A stretch of DNA of 64,000 bases from UMGS1781 sp964389545 (GCA_964389545.1 CAYMDN010000002.1:3441-67440); one strand, 5' to 3'. Counted from the stretch's first letter, positions 1 to 8,793 are shown. Notes: a model not told the origin generated them from the letters alone. Program-made: numbers and translations.

Positions 1-1
1 A

Positions 2-691
2 GTTTATGCAGCTACTGGTAAGGTTTATGGTGCCGAAGCATTAGTTAGATGGGTAATTAATGGTGAAATGTTACCTCCAAGCAGGTTCATTCCTTTATTT
101 GAAAAAAATAGATTTATTAGAAAACTAGATTTATATATTTTTGATATAGTATGTCAAGATATTTCAGAATGGCAAAAAAGATCTGATTTTATCCCTACTA
201 TCTCAGTAAATATATCTAAAGAACATTTTGTTGATGAGAACTTTATTGATGAATTTGTAGGTATTTGTGAGAAATACAATGTAGATCCAAGCATAATTGA
301 TCTAGAAATAACAGAAAGTGCAACAATAGATGAGAAAATAGACATCCTACCTATTTTAAATAGAATAAAAGAAAAAGGGTTTATCATTTCTATTGATGAT
401 TTTGGAACAGGATATTCATCATTTAGTATGTTACAAAATATGCCTATTGATATTATAAAAATAGATAAAGTATTCATAAGCAAAGCAAACTTAAGTAGCA
501 AATACAATATCATCAATTACATTATACTAATAGCAAAACATCTTAGAGCCAAAACAATAGTTGAAGGTGTTGAAACGCAAGAACAAGTTGACTTTGTAAA
601 TAGTATTCATGCAGATATAATACAAGGGTACTTCTTCTCTAAACCGCTTCCAAAAGATATTTTCGAAGATTATTTTAGAAAAAATATATAG
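2..691 (+). CDS. EAL-domain c-di-GMP phosphodiesterase, 5' end cut by window edge
   Basis: The reading frame is open from base 2, so the gene starts before the window. Upstream of the first internal ATG (68) the frame already encodes GAEALVRW, the E-A-L signature. Further family motifs follow in order: DLEITES, IDDFGTGYSS, IKIDKVFI, IVEGVET and a C-terminal QGYFFSKPLP. These include the metal-binding and catalytic acidic residues of EAL phosphodiesterases, which hydrolyse c-di-GMP to pGpG, so the domain is predicted active. Any N-terminal sensor, PAS or GGDEF domain lies outside the window. The gene ends at a bidirectional terminator shared with the convergent ylmH-like gene. Confidence 0.93.
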   Translation, partial: VYAATGKVYGAEALVRWVINGEMLPPSRFIPLFEKNRFIRKLDLYIFDIVCQDISEWQKRSDFIPTISVNISKEHFVDENFIDEFVGICEKYNVDPSIIDLEITESATIDEKIDILPILNRIKEKGFIISIDDFGTGYSSFSMLQNMPIDIIKIDKVFISKANLSSKYNIINYIILIAKHLRAKTIVEGVETQEQVDFVNSIHADIIQGYFFSKPLPKDIFEDYFRKNI

Positions 692-700
692 CAAAATATA

Positions 701-735
701 AGACCAATCGTTAAATTTTGATTGGTCTTTATTTG
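701..735. terminator. Bidirectional intrinsic terminator
   Basis: AGACCAATC (701-709) pairs perfectly with GATTGGTCT (720-728) across a 10-base loop and is followed by a T-rich run. It lies between the convergent EAL and ylmH-like genes and overlaps the stop region of the latter. Confidence 0.85.
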
Positions 736-1508
736 TATTTTTTTATATTTATAACTTGTTTTCCTTTTCTGTTTATGTTTAAAAATTCATCTACTATAAA
801 TTTTCCCTTTTTCCTAATAATAAGCAAATCTCCCTGTTCTATTATTTTTGTTTGTCTTGTTTCTGTTTTACAATTAACCGAAACTAATTCTGCTTCTATC
901 AATTTGCATGCTTCATTCCTAGATATCTTCCCTATTTCTGATACTATTGAATCTAGTCTTGGTGAGTTTACTGTTATTTTTAATTCTTCAAAGTCTGGAG
1001 GTTTTGCAATTACTTCATTTGAATTTATAATTTCTATTTTTGATTTTTTAAATTTTTTGGTTGTAATTAAAGAGTCTTTAATGTATTGTATGTTCTCTTG
1101 TATTGCTATTATATATGCACAATCATCATGTACAACTATATCACCTATTCTTTCTCTTTCCAATCCAAATTGCATTATAGTTCCCAGATAATCTTTATGT
1201 GTGTACTTTCCTTTTTGTTCATTTGGTAGTTCTATTTTTATTGCTTTAATTATATTTTCGATATTTCGTTTTACAATATCTCCCGTAATTTTTTCTGGAT
1301 ATATTATAAGTAGCTTACTCTCTGCCCCATCATATCCACCTGTAAGAATATAATTGGTTTCTTTTATATGTTCCAGTTCTTTTTTTATTATTCTTTCTTG
1401 ATACATATTTAAAAAGTCTGTGTTAACTACTTTATTTCTTGTTTTGCACATTTTTAGTTTATCACTTAGTTTTGCAATTAACAGTTTTTCTTCATTATTT
1501 GTTTCCAT
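729..1508 (-). CDS. ylmH: YlmH-like S4-domain RNA-binding protein
   Basis: 259 residues from the ATG at 1508, chosen because an AGAGGT ribosome binding site precedes it; the open frame runs 29 codons further upstream without such a site. The C-terminal third has an S4 fold pattern (LDSIVSEIGKISRNEACKLI, then a QGDLLIIRKKGKF strand region), as in YlmH family proteins. Known members bind RNA or ribosome-associated tRNA and in Bacillus sit in the ylm cluster near divIVA. Here the gene stands alone, divergent from a small helical protein gene, with its own promoter at 1537-1565. The family call is good; the precise role is inferred. Confidence 0.8.
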   Translation of the reverse strand: METNNEEKLLIAKLSDKLKMCKTRNKVVNTDFLNMYQERIIKKELEHIKETNYILTGGYDGAESKLLIIYPEKITGDIVKRNIENIIKAIKIELPNEQKGKYTHKDYLGTIMQFGLERERIGDIVVHDDCAYIIAIQENIQYIKDSLITTKKFKKSKIEIINSNEVIAKPPDFEELKITVNSPRLDSIVSEIGKISRNEACKLIEAELVSVNCKTETRQTKIIEQGDLLIIRKKGKFIVDEFLNINRKGKQVINIKKYK

Positions 1509-1536
1509 ATTTACCTCTTTTTCTCTGCTGTTACTT

Positions 1537-1565
1537 ATTTTACCATATTTTATATATATTCTCAA
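1537..1565 (-). promoter_or_regulatory. Sigma-A-type promoter of the ylmH-like gene
   Basis: On the minus strand: TTGAGA (1560-1565), a 17-base spacer, then TAAAAT (1537-1542), about 30 bases upstream of the chosen start codon. Confidence 0.6.
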
Positions 1566-1619
1566 TCTAATACATATTTTGTACACAAAAATCAATACTA
1601 ATATATGGAGGTAATTGTA

Positions 1620-2042
1620 ATGGAAGAAATAGAACTTTTAAAAGAAATTAATAAAGATGCAAAAATGGGAATGGACTCTATTAATATGGTTTTAAGCAAA
1701 GCAGACTATGATGATTTTAAAAATCTTCTTAACAAACAACATGAAGAATACAAAAATATATATAATAGGACTCAAGAATTATTAGTTCAAAAAAATGAAA
1801 ATATGGAAGATACACCTATGATGCAAAAAGCAATGTCTTGGATGGGAATACAATTTAATACAGCAATGGATAATAGTACTCCTCAACTTTCTGAATTATT
1901 AATTCAAGGTACAAATATGGGAATTATTAAAGGTCGAAAATTATTAAATCATTTATCGACTACAAAAGAAATAATAAATATTTTATCTGACTTTGTGCGT
2001 CTTCAAGAAAAAAATGTTGAAGATTTAAAAAGATTCTTATAA
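1620..2042 (+). CDS. Small all-helical protein of unknown function
   Basis: 140 residues. The ATG at 1605 lies inside the GGAGG ribosome binding site (1607-1611), so the ATG at 1620 with a normal spacer is the start. The sequence is charged and predicted helical throughout (a KEINKDAKMGMDSINMVL start, long heptad-like segments, ending EKNVEDLKRFL). This resembles four-helix ferritin-like or CotF-like spore proteins, but no diagnostic metal ligands or family motif were recognised. It is a monocistronic unit ending just before a strong stem-loop (2047-2081). Confidence 0.7.
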   Translation: MEEIELLKEINKDAKMGMDSINMVLSKADYDDFKNLLNKQHEEYKNIYNRTQELLVQKNENMEDTPMMQKAMSWMGIQFNTAMDNSTPQLSELLIQGTNMGIIKGRKLLNHLSTTKEIINILSDFVRLQEKNVEDLKRFL

Positions 2043-2046
2043 TGCA

Positions 2047-2081
2047 CATGGGTCGTCATTTTTGCAAAATGACGACCCATG
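2047..2081. repeat. Perfect 16-bp inverted repeat with 3-base loop
   Basis: CATGGGTCGTCATTTT (2047-2062) is exactly complementary to AAAATGACGACCCATG (2066-2081) around a TGC loop. It is unusually stable and GC-rich for this genome. No T-run follows on either strand, so it is not a standard intrinsic terminator. It marks the left edge of the higher-GC insert that carries the gene at 2096-2575. Confidence 0.85.
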
Positions 2082-2095
2082 ATCCTTGAGGACTA

Positions 2096-2575
2096 CTACA
2101 GCAATCCTCTTTTGAGCTTGAAACACCAACCATGATACGGGAAATTGTCCAGATCTTTAGGCTTTCGTAATAATTTTTTTTCATAATCTCTTTCTGTTGG
2201 TAGAACCCCCTTGAACTTGTGTGACCACAATCCGTTAGAATCTTGTCTAAACATGTGGTATGTTCCTAACACGTTTGTTCTCGCTAAATAAATTTTTAGT
2301 TCCCCTGGGTTCGTTTTATAATTTATATCTACTTCTTCTATAGATGCGTACCCAATGAAACCTAATTCTTCTTTCAGCGTATTTACAAGTTCTTGGTCAG
2401 GTGTTGTTCCATTACATGGAGAGCCAATAATTCCACCAATCTGTAAAAATTCTGCCCAAAAAAAATTTGCCGCATATGGATAACATCCTGCATCTATTAG
2501 TGCTCCTGCCCAAACCTTCGGCTGAAATTTTGGATCAAAATCCAAGAGCCGAATCTCTAACCGGTTTGTATGCAT
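2096..2575 (-). CDS. Foreign-looking protein with YHxxRxDxxGxWSHK motif
   Basis: 159 residues with a strong GGAGG site eight bases before the ATG. Base and codon use is clearly more GC-rich than neighbouring genes, suggesting recent acquisition. The motif YHMFRQDSNGLWSHK followed by LPTERDYE recalls a loosely described group of bacterial cysteine-peptidase-like proteins with a Y-H-x-x-R...W-S-H-K core. That assignment is from memory of the motif and is weak. There is no signal peptide. Codons 5 and 9 are both CGG and must be read as arginine for the frame to hold (a +1 shift at codon 5 meets TAG immediately). This makes the gene the one exception to the CGG behaviour elsewhere in the window. 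Confidence 0.6.
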   Translation of the reverse strand: MHTNRLEIRLLDFDPKFQPKVWAGALIDAGCYPYAANFFWAEFLQIGGIIGSPCNGTTPDQELVNTLKEELGFIGYASIEEVDINYKTNPGELKIYLARTNVLGTYHMFRQDSNGLWSHKFKGVLPTERDYEKKLLRKPKDLDNFPYHGWCFKLKRGLL

Positions 2576-2689
2576 AAATCATACCTCCTTCGTATAACAT
2601 TATACTATAGGTTACATAATTTTTCAATATCTGTTTGTTGATTTTTGGGTGTTCTTGTAGTATATTATACAAAAAAGGAGGTTCAAATT

Positions 2690-3082
2690 ATGGAATTAGA
2701 TGAAGCTATTACTATTGCAAAATCTGCTAGAAAAAATAGTTACGCTCCACATTCTCATTATTATGTTGGTGCTGCTTTAAAATGTAAATCTGGAAAAATA
2801 TATTCAGGTTCTAATATAGAAAACTCAGGTATAATGTCAATTTGTGCTGAAAGAGTTGCCTTTACTAAGGCGCTTTCTGAAGGAGAAAAAGATTTTGATT
2901 ATATTGTTGTATGTGGTGGAAGTTCTTTAGATTCTCTTGAATACTGTACTCCTTGTGGCTACTGCAGACAATTTATGAATGAATTTGTAAATGAAAACTT
3001 TAAAATCTATTTAATAAAGCCTGATAGTACACTTGACGAGTATACAATTTCTGACCTATTGCCTCACGGATTTAAACTATAA
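2690..3082 (+). CDS. cdd: Cytidine deaminase
   Basis: 130 residues, normal length for tetrameric Zn cytidine deaminases. The ATG at 2690 has an AAAGGAGG site; the open frame extends 15 codons upstream without support. Visible active-site elements are the SNIENSG substrate loop, C52-A-E54 (zinc ligand and catalytic Glu) and P-C89-G-Y-C92 (two more zinc ligands). The enzyme deaminates cytidine and deoxycytidine to uridine and deoxyuridine for pyrimidine salvage in the cytosol. It is followed by purA, which has its own promoter. Confidence 0.95.
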   Translation: MELDEAITIAKSARKNSYAPHSHYYVGAALKCKSGKIYSGSNIENSGIMSICAERVAFTKALSEGEKDFDYIVVCGGSSLDSLEYCTPCGYCRQFMNEFVNENFKIYLIKPDSTLDEYTISDLLPHGFKL

Positions 3083-3115
3083 TTTAAATTTTAAATGCTA
3101 ATTTTCTAAATTTTA

Positions 3116-3144
3116 TTGACATTTTCGCCAAAATAAGGCATAAT
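3116..3144 (+). promoter_or_regulatory. Sigma-A-type promoter of purA
   Basis: TTGACA (3116-3121), a 17-base spacer and CATAAT (3139-3144). The predicted start point near 3150 lies inside the left arm of the leader hairpin 3147-3180. Confidence 0.8.
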
Positions 3145-3146
3145 AA

Positions 3147-3180
3147 ATGTGTTCTTAAAAAGGATTTTTTAAGGACACAT
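3147..3180 (+). promoter_or_regulatory. Stem-loop at the 5' end of the purA leader
   Basis: ATGTGTTCTTAAAAA (3147-3161) pairs with TTTTTAAGGACACAT (3166-3180) with one G-U pair and a 4-base loop, followed by TTTATTTTT before the ribosome binding site. It looks like an attenuator or terminator, but the predicted transcription start lies within the left arm, so a 5'-end mRNA-stabilising hairpin is equally likely. Confidence 0.55.
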
Positions 3181-3203
3181 TTTATTTTTAGGATGTGATA
3201 TTT

Positions 3204-4472
3204 ATGTCAAAAGTTGATGTTGTATTAGGAACATTTTATGGAGACGAAGGTAAAGGAAAAATAATTGATTATCTATCTGCTAATGCAAATATTGCCGTTA
3301 GATGTACAGGTGGTAGCAATGCAGGTCACACCATTGAAGTAGACGGTAAAAAATATGCATTCCATTTAATCCCTTCAGGAATTTTAAACAAAGGAACTGT
3401 TGCTGTAATTGGTAACGGAATAGTAGTTGACCCAAAGGTTTTAATTGAAGAGATGGAAGAACTTAAGAAAAACGGTATTTCAGTTGAAAACTTAAAGATT
3501 AGTGAAAAAGCTCATATTGTTCTACCTTACCACATTGAAATGGATAAACTTTTAGAAAAAAATCGTGGTAGTGGTAAAATTGGTACTACAGCAAGAGGAA
3601 TTGGTCCAACTTACTGTGATAAGTATGAAAGATGTGGTATTAGAGCTGAAGATTTAATTAGCGACAGATTTGAATCACTTTTAACAACTAATATAAATAA
3701 CAAAAACAAGATTTTAAAAATGTATGGACATGAAGAAATAGATTTAAAGAAAACTTTAGAAGATTACAAAAAATATGCAGAAATTTTAAGACCATACATT
3801 ACAGATACTATAACATTGTTACATGATTCTTTAGAATCAGGAAAGAAAATACTATGTGAAGGAGCTCAAGCTTCTCTATTAGATATAGATTTTGGTAGTT
3901 ACCCATATGTTACATCTTCCAACCCATCAATCGGTGGAATTTGTACAGGCAGTGGTTTAGCTGCTAAAGATATTGGTGAAGTTTATGGAGTTCTTAAAGC
4001 ATATTCTTCACGTGTAGGTAGTGGTCCTTATATTACAGAACAAAACAATGAAATTGGAGATACAATTAGAGAACTTGGACATGAATATGGTACAACAACT
4101 AAGAGACCAAGAAGATGTGGTTGGTTAGACTTAGTAGCATTACGTTATACTTGTAGATTAAATGGTATTACTGGATTAGCTATTAATCATGTTGATACAA
4201 TTGGAAAACTAGACAAAATTAAATTGTGTGTTGCTTATAATCACAATGGTGAAAAAACAACTAACTTCTCTACAAATGTAGATTTCTTAAATAGCTGTAC
4301 AGCTATATATGAAGAATTTGATGGAAATTTTGGTGATATTAGTAATTGCAAAACAAGAAGCGATTTACCAGAAAATGCACAAAAATATCTTGCAAGAATT
4401 GAAGAGTTCGTTGGTGTACCAGTTAAATTTATAGGTACTGGTGCAGGACGTGAATCAATGATAGTTGAATAA
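3204..4472 (+). CDS. purA: Adenylosuccinate synthetase
   Basis: 422 residues, family-typical length. The ATG at 3204 follows a GGATGTGAT site; a GTG at 3195 is part of that site. Motifs: GDEGKGK (residues 13-19, the GTP-binding loop with catalytic Asp), SNAGHT (catalytic His), GTTARGIGPTY, and GTTTKRPRRCGWLD near the C terminus. The enzyme joins IMP and aspartate using GTP, the first committed step to AMP. The partner enzyme PurB is encoded at 57806-59239, so both IMP-to-AMP steps are in this window. It is a single-gene unit with promoter, leader hairpin and terminator. Confidence 0.98.
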   Translation: MSKVDVVLGTFYGDEGKGKIIDYLSANANIAVRCTGGSNAGHTIEVDGKKYAFHLIPSGILNKGTVAVIGNGIVVDPKVLIEEMEELKKNGISVENLKISEKAHIVLPYHIEMDKLLEKNRGSGKIGTTARGIGPTYCDKYERCGIRAEDLISDRFESLLTTNINNKNKILKMYGHEEIDLKKTLEDYKKYAEILRPYITDTITLLHDSLESGKKILCEGAQASLLDIDFGSYPYVTSSNPSIGGICTGSGLAAKDIGEVYGVLKAYSSRVGSGPYITEQNNEIGDTIRELGHEYGTTTKRPRRCGWLDLVALRYTCRLNGITGLAINHVDTIGKLDKIKLCVAYNHNGEKTTNFSTNVDFLNSCTAIYEEFDGNFGDISNCKTRSDLPENAQKYLARIEEFVGVPVKFIGTGAGRESMIVE

Positions 4473-4478
4473 AATATT

Positions 4479-4509
4479 AAGGATGCCAATCAGGCATCCT
4501 TTTCTTATT
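4479..4509 (+). terminator. purA terminator
   Basis: AAGGATGCC (4479-4487) pairs with GGCATCCTT (4493-4501), followed by a T-rich stretch. The convergent sulfatase gene stops at 4505, so the structure may serve both strands. Confidence 0.85.
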
Positions 4510-6508
4510 TATTAAATACTATTCTATAATAATCTCTTTCTAAAATAAGTCTTGACATTTGATATTTTTGGTAAATAATTGTATTCATTTCATCGACATA
4601 CCCATCTTCTATTGTTGCTCCTTGTGTAGGAGTAAATGTATCTGTAATTGAATTATATCGTCCCTTGTCTGTTATAAAACTTCTATCAGAAAAAATTACT
4701 ATTTGTTCTTTATTGTTAGATAAAATATCATTTCCCATTAATATTCTTGAATCATAGTCTATTCCAAAGAGATTTAAAACTGTTGGTAAAACATCTAAAC
4801 TTGAACATACTTTTGTTACCTTTACTGGTTCTTTCATTGAACCACTCCAAATTAAGAATGGAGTATGATGTTTTTCAAAGACTTCGTCTCTTTCATATGT
4901 AGAAAGTTCATTTAATTCTCCTAATGTTAATCCATATGGATAATGATCTGGACTTAATACAATAACTGTATCTTCTAGTTTTCCAGCTTTCTCTAATTCT
5001 TCAATTAAAGTTCCTATCGCTTTATCTAGCTCTATTTGACACGATAAATATGCTCTGGCAGCATGTGAATATGGTAAGTCTTCAACTAAATCCCAGTTTC
5101 TACTTGACATGCTATTTCCCATTGTTGTGTAATTTAAATGTCCACTAACTGTCATATAATAAGCCATAAATTTATCATTATTAATATAATCACTTGTTGT
5201 TACTTGTATCATTTCATCATCACTGTTTGGCCATAAATTAGTATTCATTCTTTCTTCTAGTCCTGTTCCTGCTGCTAGGTATGAATCATATCCAAGAGTT
5301 TCTAAATATTCATCTCTGTGATAATATGTTGATGTATGGTTATGATAACTATTACTTGTGTAGCCTAAGTTTTCGAATATATTCGCATATGAATAAGGTG
5401 TATAGTGATCTTTTATTCTATACATACTCCATACTCCTTCTTTTGGAATTAATGACATGTCTGTCATGTATTCTCCATCTGCTGTACTAACTGGAAATAA
5501 TGGAGTATAGAAATTCTCAAACTGAAATCCTTCTTTATATAATCTATATAAATTTGGAGTTACGTCTTCTCTTATTGCAACATTACTTAAGCCCTCTGCA
5601 ACAAATACTATTAAATTCTTACCTGCAAACATTCCTGTATAGTCATTGTGTTCACTTGGTATTTGATTTGCAAAATATGTATGCATTGTTTTTAATTCGT
5701 CATCTGGTGCATTTTCTATTAATGTATCAAAATCAAATTCAAACATGTTATATTCTTTTTCTTTTTTTATTGCATCTTTAGGTATGGCTTTAACCTCTAG
5801 TGTATTCTTTTCTTCAAATCCAAATATGAACCTTTTTATATCTAATTTTGTAGCTGTGTATAGTCCCATCCTATTTACAGTCATCTTAGGAGAATGTACA
5901 TTATAGTATAGGTTTTTGTTTGAATATATTCCCTTTGTATTTATTGTATTTACACAAATTATTCCAACTATAATCATCATAATCGTCATAAAAAGTTCAG
6001 AAAATATATTTTTTCTTGTACTTTGCTCAGACTTTATAAATTTTGTAATATGTGCAATTATAAGAAGTAGCCATGGAAGTACAATTAAAAAAACTCCAAT
6101 TTTATTTTCCATTATTTTATCAAAAATAGTATCTATAAATTGAGTTACTTGTCCTCCGTTAAAAATTGAAAATACTGAAATAATTGCTCCATATATTCTA
6201 TAGTATATAAGTTGCGCTCCTACAAAAAAACATATAAAAACTGAAAACATATGAGAAAATGCAATATTGATTCCTCTATGTTTTGATAATGATGTCAATA
6301 TATCTAGTACTATCGCTAATGGTGTTGATAATAGCACAAACCACAAAACTGTATTGGGAAATTTATTGAATATTAGTATTGAAAATATTATTTCCTCGTA
6401 TATCACTAAGAAAATCCAATATAGTATAGTCTTTAGCTTATCTGGTAAGTTTATTTTGTTTTTACCTGAATAACTCTCTATGATATAACTTGTTTTTATT
6501 GAATTCAT
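4505..6508 (-). CDS. LtaS-like membrane sulfatase / phosphoglycerol transferase
   Basis: 667 residues from the ATG at 6508 (AAAGGAAG site); an upstream in-frame ATG at 6583 lacks one. About five hydrophobic helices in the N-terminal third are followed by an extracellular alkaline-phosphatase-fold domain. This has the pattern NLIVFVAEGLSN (metal site), FPVSTADGEYM (Thr nucleophile region), MTVSGHLNY and SPDHYPYG (metal ligands), as in lipoteichoic acid synthase and related enzymes that move glycerol phosphate from phosphatidylglycerol. Lipoteichoic acid synthesis is likely, but other phosphoglycerol or phosphoethanolamine acceptors cannot be excluded. It stands alone, divergent in role from both neighbours. 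Confidence 0.85.
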   Translation of the reverse strand: MNSIKTSYIIESYSGKNKINLPDKLKTILYWIFLVIYEEIIFSILIFNKFPNTVLWFVLLSTPLAIVLDILTSLSKHRGINIAFSHMFSVFICFFVGAQLIYYRIYGAIISVFSIFNGGQVTQFIDTIFDKIMENKIGVFLIVLPWLLLIIAHITKFIKSEQSTRKNIFSELFMTIMMIIVGIICVNTINTKGIYSNKNLYYNVHSPKMTVNRMGLYTATKLDIKRFIFGFEEKNTLEVKAIPKDAIKKEKEYNMFEFDFDTLIENAPDDELKTMHTYFANQIPSEHNDYTGMFAGKNLIVFVAEGLSNVAIREDVTPNLYRLYKEGFQFENFYTPLFPVSTADGEYMTDMSLIPKEGVWSMYRIKDHYTPYSYANIFENLGYTSNSYHNHTSTYYHRDEYLETLGYDSYLAAGTGLEERMNTNLWPNSDDEMIQVTTSDYINNDKFMAYYMTVSGHLNYTTMGNSMSSRNWDLVEDLPYSHAARAYLSCQIELDKAIGTLIEELEKAGKLEDTVIVLSPDHYPYGLTLGELNELSTYERDEVFEKHHTPFLIWSGSMKEPVKVTKVCSSLDVLPTVLNLFGIDYDSRILMGNDILSNNKEQIVIFSDRSFITDKGRYNSITDTFTPTQGATIEDGYVDEMNTIIYQKYQMSRLILERDYYRIVFNK

Positions 6509-6589
6509 TATTTTCTTCCTTTTTCTACATTTTTCTACACGACTATTATAATTCATTTGTTGAGTTTTTACAAGGTTTTGCATAAAATA

Positions 6590-6618
6590 AAGGATTAGGA
6601 AAATATCTCCTAATCCTT
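6590..6618 (-). terminator. Terminator of tex
   Basis: AAGGATTAGGA (6590-6600) and TCCTAATCCTT (6608-6618) form a perfect 11-bp stem, followed on the minus strand by a T/A-rich run. Confidence 0.8.
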
Positions 6619-6625
6619 ATATATT

Positions 6626-8725
6626 TTAAAGCTTCATACTTAATTTTACTTTCTGCCTTTCTAAATCTATTCCTATAACCTTAACTTTGATTATATCTCC
6701 AACAGATACAACATCTGATGGTGTTCTAACATATTCTTCACTCATTTCTGATATATGTACTAGTCCATCATGTTTAACACCTATATCAACAAACGCTCCA
6801 AAATCTATTACATTTCTTACTGTTCCTGTTAATACCATTCCTTCTTGTAAATCTTCTATTTTTAATATATCTGTTCTTAAAATTGGTTTTGGCATTTCTT
6901 CTCTAGGGTCTCTTCCTGGCTTTGATAAATCATCTATAATGTCTTTTAACGTAAGCTCTCCTATTTCTAATTCTTTTGCTGTAGTTTCAACATTTACATG
7001 TGATAGTTTTTCTTTAATAGTTCCAAGTTTCTCTTTATCTAACAGTTCTTTTTTATTTGATCCAATCTTTTCTAATAGTTGTTCTGCTTTTTCATAACTT
7101 TCTGGGTGAACTCCTGTTATTTCTAATGGATTTTTACCATCGAATATTCTAATAAATCCTGCACATTGTTCATATGCAACTTTTCCTAATTTTGGAACTT
7201 TTAGTAACTCTTTTCTCTCTGTTAGTTTTCCATTTTCGTCTCTATATAGAACTATGTTTTTGGCTATCGTTTTATTTATACCTGAAACATATGATAGTAG
7301 TGATGGTGTTGCTGTGTTTATATCTACTCCAACGCTATTAACTGCATCTTCTACAACTCCTGTAAGATTTTCCGATAGTTTCTTTTGGTCTACATCATGC
7401 TGATATTGTCCTACACCTATTGATTTAGGGTCTATTTTTACAAGTTCTGCAAGGGGATCTTGTAATCTTCTTGCTATTGATATTGCACCTCNNNNNNNNN
7501 NTGCTTCTTCACTTACTGTTATCACTGGTTCTATCACTTGTTCTGGTATTTCTTTGATCATATCTGAAACAAACTTTTCGGATTCTCTTGATGCTGTCCC
7601 ATTTCCAATTGCAATCATATTTACATTATGCTTTTTAATTAAGTTCTTTAATATTTTTTTAGCACCTTCAATGTCATTTTGTGGTTCTGTAGGGTACACA
7701 GTTGCAATGTCTAGCACTTTACCTGTCTCGTCTATTACTGCTATCTTACAACCTGTTCTATATGCAGGATCAAATCCCATAACTGTCATGCCTCTTATTG
7801 GAGATATTAATAATAATTGCTTTGCATTTTTTCCAAATACCTTTATTGCTTGTTCTTCTGCTTTTTCTGTTAAATCTGCTCTTATTTCTCTTTCTATTGA
7901 AGGTTCTATCAGTCTTTTATAACTGTCTTCTATTGTTTCTTCTAATATAGCTGTAAACTGAGTTTCACCCTTTATCGTTTTTTTGCATAAATAATTGTAT
8001 ATTTTTTCGTATGGTTTTTCTACATCAACTTTTAAGAATTCTTCTTTTTCTCCTCTGTTTATAGCTAGTATTCTATGACTAGGAATCTTCTTTATTTCTT
8101 CTTCAAATTTATAATACATTTCATAGTTTGATTTTTCATTTTTAGCATTCTTAGTTGCTATTTTACTGTACACATAACACAATCTCTTTATTTCTTTTCT
8201 ATAATCTGGAACATCAGAAATGTTTTCAGCAATTATATCTTTTGCACCATTTATTGCATCTTCTATTGTTTCTACTCCCTTTTCTACATCTATAAAGCGT
8301 GTTGCAATTTCATTAAGAGGAGTTGTTTCTTTTTGTTCATATATTATATTAGCTAAAGGCTCCAATCCCTTTGCTTTAGCTATCGTTGCTCTTGTCTTTT
8401 TCTTTTGTTTATATGGTCTATATATATCTTCTACTTCTGCCATTGTTATTGCATTTTCTAATGCTTGAACAATTTCATCTGTTAGCTTTCCTTGTTCATC
8501 TATTATTCTTTTTACATCTTCTTTTCTAGCTTCTAAGTTTCTTAAATATGTTAGTCTTTCACCTAAATCTCTTAGGATTTCGTCACTTAATCCACCTGTA
8601 ACTTCTTTTCTATAACGCGCTATAAATGGAATAGTATTTCCCTCATCAATTAGGTTGATAGTATTCTTTACTTGATTTTCTTTTACGTTTAACTCACTTG
8701 CTATTGTTCTTATTATTTTATCCAT
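6626..8725 (-). CDS. tex: Tex-family S1 RNA-binding transcription accessory protein (contains assembly gap)
   Basis: An N-terminal helical Tex domain, a YqgF/RNase-H-like central domain (GFDPAYRTGCKIAVID), a helix-hairpin-helix segment (the VNTATPSLL-like SVGVDINTATPSLLSYVSGI stretch) and a C-terminal S1 domain (GTVRNVIDFGAFVDIGVKHD) give the complete Tex order. Tex proteins bind nucleic acid and affect transcription and stress tolerance. Ten Ns at 7492-7501 fall between VSEEA and GAISIARRLQDP. Relatives have roughly 20-25 residues here, so the gap hides more sequence than its ten Ns imply. The shown 699-residue length is therefore short. Start: ATG with a GGAAGG site. Confidence 0.95.
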   Translation of the reverse strand: MDKIIRTIASELNVKENQVKNTINLIDEGNTIPFIARYRKEVTGGLSDEILRDLGERLTYLRNLEARKEDVKRIIDEQGKLTDEIVQALENAITMAEVEDIYRPYKQKKKTRATIAKAKGLEPLANIIYEQKETTPLNEIATRFIDVEKGVETIEDAINGAKDIIAENISDVPDYRKEIKRLCYVYSKIATKNAKNEKSNYEMYYKFEEEIKKIPSHRILAINRGEKEEFLKVDVEKPYEKIYNYLCKKTIKGETQFTAILEETIEDSYKRLIEPSIEREIRADLTEKAEEQAIKVFGKNAKQLLLISPIRGMTVMGFDPAYRTGCKIAVIDETGKVLDIATVYPTEPQNDIEGAKKILKNLIKKHNVNMIAIGNGTASRESEKFVSDMIKEIPEQVIEPVITVSEEAXXXXGAISIARRLQDPLAELVKIDPKSIGVGQYQHDVDQKKLSENLTGVVEDAVNSVGVDINTATPSLLSYVSGINKTIAKNIVLYRDENGKLTERKELLKVPKLGKVAYEQCAGFIRIFDGKNPLEITGVHPESYEKAEQLLEKIGSNKKELLDKEKLGTIKEKLSHVNVETTAKELEIGELTLKDIIDDLSKPGRDPREEMPKPILRTDILKIEDLQEGMVLTGTVRNVIDFGAFVDIGVKHDGLVHISEMSEEYVRTPSDVVSVGDIIKVKVIGIDLERQKVKLSMKL
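7492..7501. other. Assembly gap (10 N)
   Basis: Exactly ten undetermined bases inside tex. The round number is typical of a scaffold join of unknown true length. The reading frame on both sides matches, so the real length should equal 1 modulo 3 if tex is intact. Confidence 0.98.
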
Positions 8726-8793
8726 TCATCTACCTTCCTTCCAATTTTACATTATATACTAATTTTTAAAGTAAAAGCAAGTTATAATACAAT

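Noticed and set aside
2047..2081. Terminator for the small helical protein gene
   Set aside because: No T-run follows the stem on either strand; listed as an inverted repeat.
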